Source: Acidimicrobiaceae bacterium (GTDB lineage: Bacteria; Actinomycetota; Acidimicrobiia; Acidimicrobiales; UBA10347). From it: 10,373 bases of DNA. The notes below the pieces were generated by a model. It saw only the letters and a list, made by a program, of their open reading frames with translations. It did no database searches and was not told where the DNA came from. Each line of letters begins with the position of its first letter. Position 1 is the first letter of the stretch. Position numbers and translations under genes: made by a program. Positions 7,157-10,373 of the stretch are shown one piece after another. The stretch lies in contig DNHM01000479.1 in assembly GCA_003485885.1 (NCBI GenBank), positions 1 to 10,373 of the forward strand, read 5' to 3'.

Positions 7157-7815
7157 TGGCTACGACTACCTCAGCATTTGTGCTCGGCGTAGACCTCGAT
7201 GGGGTGTGTGCCGACTACACCAAGGCATTTCGTGCTTTCTGCGCGGAACGTCTGAACCGCGATCCTGAGACACTGCCGCTCGAACGGTCCTGGGACTTTC
7301 GAGAGTGGGGTTTCGACGACGAACTCTTCGAGGAAATGCATCTGGCCGCCATCACCGAAGGCCGGTTGCTTGCCAACCTCGAAGTCATCGAAGGAGCGGC
7401 TGAGAGCCTGTGGCGACTCAGCGATGCCGGCGTATGGATTCGGATCGTGACCCACCGGCTGTACGTGAACTGGGGCCATTCCGCTGCTGCTGGCGACACT
7501 GTCGCATGGTTGGATCGTGCCCGTATCCCATACCGGGATCTGTGTTTCCTGGGGGCCAAAAGTGATGTCGGCGCTGATGCCTACATCGATGATGGTGCAC
7601 ACAACATCGAGAGTCTGCGAGCTGCTGGGCGCACAGCCATCGTGTTCGACCAGCCCTACAACCGGGATCTCGGCGGTCTACGAGCGAACAACTGGAACGA
7701 GGTCGAAGAGATCGTGTACGACCTCATGACTCAAGCAGGCGTGGTAGCGGAACGGACGTTTCCAGGATTCGATCCCGACGCCGCTCGCCTCGACCGGATG
7801 AAAGACCAGGGCTAG
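7156..7815 (+). CDS. 5'(3')-deoxyribonucleotidase-like HAD phosphatase
   Basis: A 219-residue HAD-superfamily protein resembling the NT5C family, which removes phosphate from (deoxy)ribonucleoside monophosphates. Motif I is GVDLDGVCADY with nucleophile D13 and acid/base D15; motif II is T99 in RIVTHRL; motif III is K135 in LGAKSDV; motif IV is D145-D146 in AYIDDG. The segment between motifs I and II (about 20-80, with SWDFREWGF) is a small helical cap, as in NT5C proteins. The last 30 residues beyond the core are of unknown role. Translation is coupled to the kinase gene through TAATG. A kinase and a nucleotidase in one transcript is odd and may reflect balancing of a nucleotide pool. The exact substrate is not established by sequence. 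Confidence 0.85.
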   Translation: MATTTSAFVLGVDLDGVCADYTKAFRAFCAERLNRDPETLPLERSWDFREWGFDDELFEEMHLAAITEGRLLANLEVIEGAAESLWRLSDAGVWIRIVTHRLYVNWGHSAAAGDTVAWLDRARIPYRDLCFLGAKSDVGADAYIDDGAHNIESLRAAGRTAIVFDQPYNRDLGGLRANNWNEVEEIVYDLMTQAGVVAERTFPGFDPDAARLDRMKDQG

Positions 7816-7849
7816 CTCAGCGGCAGCGTCGGATCTACTCGGTCACGCC

Positions 7850-8767
7850 TTAGCTGTCCGCTAGGGCCACGGCGATCGCAGCGGCGATGCGGGCATTGTT
7901 CGCTACCAGGGCGGTGTTGGCGCTCACGCTTGCCCCGTTGGTGAGTTCCGCAATGGCACCCAGGATGTAGGGAGTGCGGGCTGAGCCGAGGATGGCTGCG
8001 GCATCGGCGGCTGCTTCGGCCTGTTCCATGGCATGGTCGAGGACGTCGGCATCGAGGGGTTCTGGAGGCGGGGCACACACCAATACGCCGCCTTGGCCAA
8101 GCGCTATTCGGTGGCGCAGCACGTCGGCGATTTCGGCAGGGTCATCGATGCGATGCGGGACTGGTAGCCCGCTTGTTGTGGTGGTGAACGCCGGGAGCTC
8201 GTCGGTGCCGAAGCCGATGACGACGACTCCGAGTGTTTCGAGCATCTCAAGTGTGCGGGGCAGGTCCAGAAACGCTTTTGCTCCGGCACACACCGTGACA
8301 ATCGGGAACCGACCGATCACCGGTAGGTCACCGCTGATGTCGCCGGTGACGGCTGCATTACGGTGCACGCCGCCGATGCCGCCAGTTGCGAAGACATTGA
8401 CCCCTGCATGGTGGGCGAGCGTTAGCGAAGCTCCAACAGTGGTTACACCAACGTCCCACTTCTGTGCCATGGCAACGGCCAGGTCACGAGCCGCAACCTT
8501 GTTGGTTGCTGTCAGGACTGGTGTGGGGTCATCGAGGCCGACAACCGGCCGGCCGTCGATGACTGCCGTGAGCGCAGGGGTAGCACCGCCGTCACGAATC
8601 ACCTGATGCGAGCTGTCTAACACCGCCTTGTTGTGTGGAGCAGGGAGCCCGAGCGTGCTGTAGACGGTCGACTCAAGCGCAACGACTGGTTCGCTGTCAG
8701 CGATTGCAGCAGCCACGGAAGGCGAGACAGAGATGGGGGAGCCGGGGGCGAGAGAGGTGGAGGTCAT
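7850..8767 (-). CDS. psuG: Pseudouridine-5'-phosphate glycosidase
   Basis: Enzyme that reversibly splits pseudouridine 5'-phosphate into uracil and ribose 5-phosphate, breaking the C-C glycosidic bond in pseudouridine salvage. The 305 residues cover the whole family. ALESTVYSTLGLPAPHN (30-46), ATNKVAARD (87-95), FATGGIGGVHR (126-136), DISGDL (143-148), VCAGAKAFLDLP (159-170) and GFGTDELPAF (185-194) are the conserved blocks, and ANTALVANNARIAA closes the protein. E32, K90, D143 and K164 line up with the active-site residues of E. coli PsuG; K164 would be the Schiff-base lysine. Its ATG overlaps the stop of the upstream HAD gene (ATGA), so the two are co-translated. No dedicated psuK lies in the operon; the PfkB gene at 6176 is the only kinase nearby. 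Convergent with the nucleotidase gene, 34 bp apart; no clear terminator is seen between them. Confidence 0.95.
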   Translation of the reverse strand: MTSTSLAPGSPISVSPSVAAAIADSEPVVALESTVYSTLGLPAPHNKAVLDSSHQVIRDGGATPALTAVIDGRPVVGLDDPTPVLTATNKVAARDLAVAMAQKWDVGVTTVGASLTLAHHAGVNVFATGGIGGVHRNAAVTGDISGDLPVIGRFPIVTVCAGAKAFLDLPRTLEMLETLGVVVIGFGTDELPAFTTTTSGLPVPHRIDDPAEIADVLRHRIALGQGGVLVCAPPPEPLDADVLDHAMEQAEAAADAAAILGSARTPYILGAIAELTNGASVSANTALVANNARIAAAIAVALADS

Positions 8768-9465
8768 ACAAGTGACTCGATCAGTTGAGGGACGTCAGAT
8801 ATTGATTCGAGCCGGAACCAGCGGTCGCTGGGTGCAGGATCTACGGCGGCTGTTTCTAGAGCCCAGGTGACGTCGTACGGGATGTGGACTGCACGAGCCC
8901 CAATGTCGAGCAGAGGTGCAACGTCGGACACGACGCTGTTGCCGATCATGATGAGGTTCTTGGGTTCGATCCGATGGCGGCGCAGAATACGCCGGTACGT
9001 GGCAGCGTCCTTCTCGGCGACCACTTCGATGTCAAAGCAATATTTGGCCACATCGGCAATCTCGATGCGGCGTAGCTGGTGGTGCAGATCACCCTTGGTG
9101 ATGATGAACGTCGGCCATTTCTCGCTGACGGTCTCGATGGCCTCAGTCGCTCCGTCGATCAGCTTGGTCGGCATAGCCAACAGTTCATCGGCCGTATCGA
9201 CGATTGTCCGGAGTACCGCTGCCGGGATCTCGTTGTTCGAGACCTCACATGCTGCAGCGATCATGGCCAGGCAGAAGCTCTTCACGCCATAGCCGTACAG
9301 CCCAACACGAGCACGTTCGAAGTCGAGGAGGACCCGCTGAGCCTCGTCGGCTTCGGCCCATGGCGCCACGATCTCATTGAAATGATGTTCGGCTGCCTCG
9401 AATGCATCCTCGTTGTGCCACAAGGTGTCGTCGGCATCGAAAGCCACTGTTAGGGGAGAAGACAT
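8764..9465 (-). CDS. HAD-superfamily phosphatase, operon partner of psuG
   Basis: A 233-residue haloacid-dehalogenase-type hydrolase. Motif I is FDADDTLW with D10 and D12; motif II FIITKGD with T123; the motif III lysine is probably K152 in AEKDAATY; motif IV is IGNSVVSDVAPLL, in which the first acidic position is N176 and D181 is kept, a form seen in the subgroup that ends in HIPYDVTWALE as here. A cap domain spans about 20-100. The gene overlaps psuG by four bases, so a phosphatase step linked to pseudouridine is likely: pseudouridine 5'-phosphate, ribose 5-phosphate or a related monophosphate as substrate. That is inference from context; sequence alone gives only HAD phosphatase. Start: the ATG at 9465 has no ribosome site but a TACGCT box eight bases before it. 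Confidence 0.88.
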   Translation of the reverse strand: MSSPLTVAFDADDTLWHNEDAFEAAEHHFNEIVAPWAEADEAQRVLLDFERARVGLYGYGVKSFCLAMIAAACEVSNNEIPAAVLRTIVDTADELLAMPTKLIDGATEAIETVSEKWPTFIITKGDLHHQLRRIEIADVAKYCFDIEVVAEKDAATYRRILRRHRIEPKNLIMIGNSVVSDVAPLLDIGARAVHIPYDVTWALETAAVDPAPSDRWFRLESISDVPQLIESLV

Positions 9466-9473
9466 CGGTGCGA

Positions 9474-9479
9474 AGCGTA
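9474..9479 (-). promoter_or_regulatory. -10 box of the HAD-psuG operon (leaderless)
   Basis: Minus-strand TACGCT ends eight bases before the ATG at 9465. It is identical to the pepN -10 and shares the flanking T (TACGCTT). No convincing -35 hexamer is visible at 17-18 bases. Confidence 0.45.
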
Positions 9480-9494
9480 GTGCCGGTGCACGCC

Positions 9495-9523
9495 TCTCGA
9501 TACGACGGAAATCTCGATCGACG
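9495..9523. promoter_or_regulatory. Imperfect direct repeat, possible TetR operator
   Basis: TCTCGATACGACG (9495-9507) is repeated as TCTCGATCGACG (9512-9523), differing by one missing A, with starts 17 bp apart. The second copy contains the 8-bp palindrome TCGATCGA. The repeat lies in the 99-bp gap between the divergent HAD and TetR genes, where a TetR autoregulatory site is commonly found. Binding is inferred. Confidence 0.35.
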
Positions 9524-9547
9524 TTGCATCAGGAAGCGGGCCCGAAC

Positions 9548-9556
9548 TGTTACCGT
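9548..9556 (+). promoter_or_regulatory. Extended -10 box of the TetR gene (leaderless)
   Basis: TACCGT at 9551-9556 is preceded by TGT (9548-9550), the extended -10 TGn form, and ends eight bases before the ATG at 9565. No ribosome site is seen. An extended -10 would fit the lack of a well spaced -35; the TTGCAT at 9524 is 21 bp away. Confidence 0.45.
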
Positions 9557-9564
9557 GATCGCCG

Positions 9565-10182
9565 ATGAACGAGACCGCCTCGCCTCGGCCTGAGGACGAC
9601 GATGAGATTCGTGCAGCGCTTATCGACGCGGCCGCTCAGGTGTTTGCGGAAGAGGGTTACTCGGGAGCGCGAGTTCAGTCGATTGCTGAACGGGCAGGCC
9701 TGACGACCGGAGCGATGTACAACCGCTTTACCGGCAAGTCCGAGCTGCTTCTCGAAGCGCTTGATCTTCACACCTCGACGCTCGTCAACGAACTTGCTGC
9801 TGCGGAACTCAGTGCTACCGACCTGCTGCAAACCGTCGGTGTTGCACTGCTCGATGATCAGAGTCCGGCATCGGCTCTGTTGCTCGAAGCCTTCATGGCT
9901 GCTCGACGCGAAGACGATATTGCCGAGCGTTTGCGTCCTCGCCTTGCCGACGAACGAGCCCGGCTGGCCAAGCTGGTTGATGCCGACAAAGACGGCGGCG
10001 TCATCCACCACGACCTTGATACCAACGCAGTGGTCACGTTCTGCCAGTCGGTTGCACTGGGTATGCGCATGCTGAGCGTGATTGATGTTGAAATGCCGGA
10101 CCCCGACGCGTGGCAGAAGGTGATCTCGGTGCTGCTTACGTCAATGGCACCCGACGGCGGGCCAGCCAAAGAAAAGCTCTGA
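9565..10182 (+). CDS. TetR-family transcriptional regulator
   Basis: A 205-residue one-component repressor. The N-terminal TetR DNA-binding domain spans about 15-63: IRAALIDAAAQVFAEEGYSG, then the helix-turn-helix ARVQSIAERAGLTTGAMYNRF (35-55) and GKSELLLEAL. The remaining helical domain (about 70-190) would bind a ligand and form the dimer; it is too variable to name the ligand. The gene diverges from the HAD-psuG operon across 99 bp holding a direct repeat, so it may control that operon as well as itself. It converges on the DCC gene with 16 bp between stop codons. The start is supported by the extended -10 box eight bases upstream and by the length of the N-terminal arm; no Shine-Dalgarno is present. 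Confidence 0.92.
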   Translation: MNETASPRPEDDDEIRAALIDAAAQVFAEEGYSGARVQSIAERAGLTTGAMYNRFTGKSELLLEALDLHTSTLVNELAAAELSATDLLQTVGVALLDDQSPASALLLEAFMAARREDDIAERLRPRLADERARLAKLVDADKDGGVIHHDLDTNAVVTFCQSVALGMRMLSVIDVEMPDPDAWQKVISVLLTSMAPDGGPAKEKL

Positions 10183-10198
10183 GAAACTGCGAAGCTCG

Positions 10199-10373
10199 CT
10201 AGTCGATGCGACAGGCGTTTGTGGCACCCGGCAACTTGTAGCGGTACTTCGCGATAACAGGGTAGCCGAGCCGTGCTAGCCAGCTCACCGGCGGCACACT
10301 CATGAGTTTGCCCACGAGCCGCAACGGCGTGTTGCATACCTGCAGACCCTGCGCGACAGCGTCAGCGCCGCGG
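10199..10373 (-). CDS. DCC/DUF393-family protein, C-terminal part
   Basis: The last 57 codons of a minus-strand gene whose start lies beyond the right edge; the TAG stop is at 10201-10199. The visible peptide begins RGADAVAQGLQVC, continues RLVGKLMSVPPVSWLARLGY and ends VIAKYRYKLPGATNACRID. A small hydrophobic helix followed by a Tyr, an Ala-x-x-Arg/Tyr-Arg-Tyr-Lys segment and a Cys near the end match the C-terminus of the DCC (thiol-disulfide oxidoreductase-like, DUF393) family, whose active DxxCxxC-type motif would be in the missing N-terminal part. The role of such proteins in bacteria is poorly known. Identification rests on a short tail, so it is tentative. Confidence 0.65.
   Translation of the reverse strand, partial: RGADAVAQGLQVCNTPLRLVGKLMSVPPVSWLARLGYPVIAKYRYKLPGATNACRID

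Noticed and set aside
9858..10337. 159-residue minus-strand frame across the TetR 3' end
   Set aside because: It covers both the TetR coding region and the DCC tail in the wrong frame and shows no domain.

Overview
The window looks like ordinary chromosomal DNA from a GC-rich actinobacterium. Evidence: DUF4333-type and other small lipoproteins, a P450-type 3Fe-4S ferredoxin with its reductase, frequent GTG starts, and several genes that appear leaderless with a TANNNT -10 box just before the start codon. The mix and the moderate GC content would suit a lineage such as Acidimicrobiia, but that placement is a guess. I see no rRNA, tRNA, CRISPR, phage, transposon or defence genes. No gene-free stretch exceeds 300 bases; the longest is 357-494.

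Left part (1-1862). A GntR/YtrA-type repressor (minus, cut by the left edge) diverges from an orphan PII signalling protein gene. A palindromic operator candidate lies in between. A lipoprotein of unknown function follows. Then come four tandem 13-bp repeats directly in front of a one-cluster ferredoxin gene.

Middle (1653-6147). Ferredoxin and an NADH-type FAD ferredoxin reductase form a redox pair with no cytochrome P450 or oxygenase in view. A tandem DUF4333 lipoprotein overlaps the reductase 3' end. A complete 840-residue M1 aminopeptidase N lies on the opposite strand and converges on it.

Right part (6148-10373). The aminopeptidase N gene and a PfkB sugar/nucleoside kinase gene diverge from a 28-bp spacer holding what looks like a symmetric, doubly leaderless promoter. 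The kinase is coupled by TAATG to a 5'(3')-deoxyribonucleotidase-like HAD protein. Facing them on the minus strand is an ATGA-coupled pair: a HAD phosphatase and pseudouridine-5'-phosphate glycosidase (PsuG). Together these four genes suggest nucleoside/nucleotide salvage or repair of unwanted nucleotides. A TetR regulator diverges from the HAD-psuG operon, and the C-terminal end of a DCC/DUF393 protein closes the window.

Translation signals fall into three classes: Shine-Dalgarno genes (495, 921, 1653, 1912), coupled or overlapping genes (3069, 7156, 8767) and apparently leaderless genes (356 minus, 6147 minus, 6176 plus, 9465 minus, 9565 plus). All five of the last class have a -10 box of the form TACSST, 6-8 bases before the start codon.
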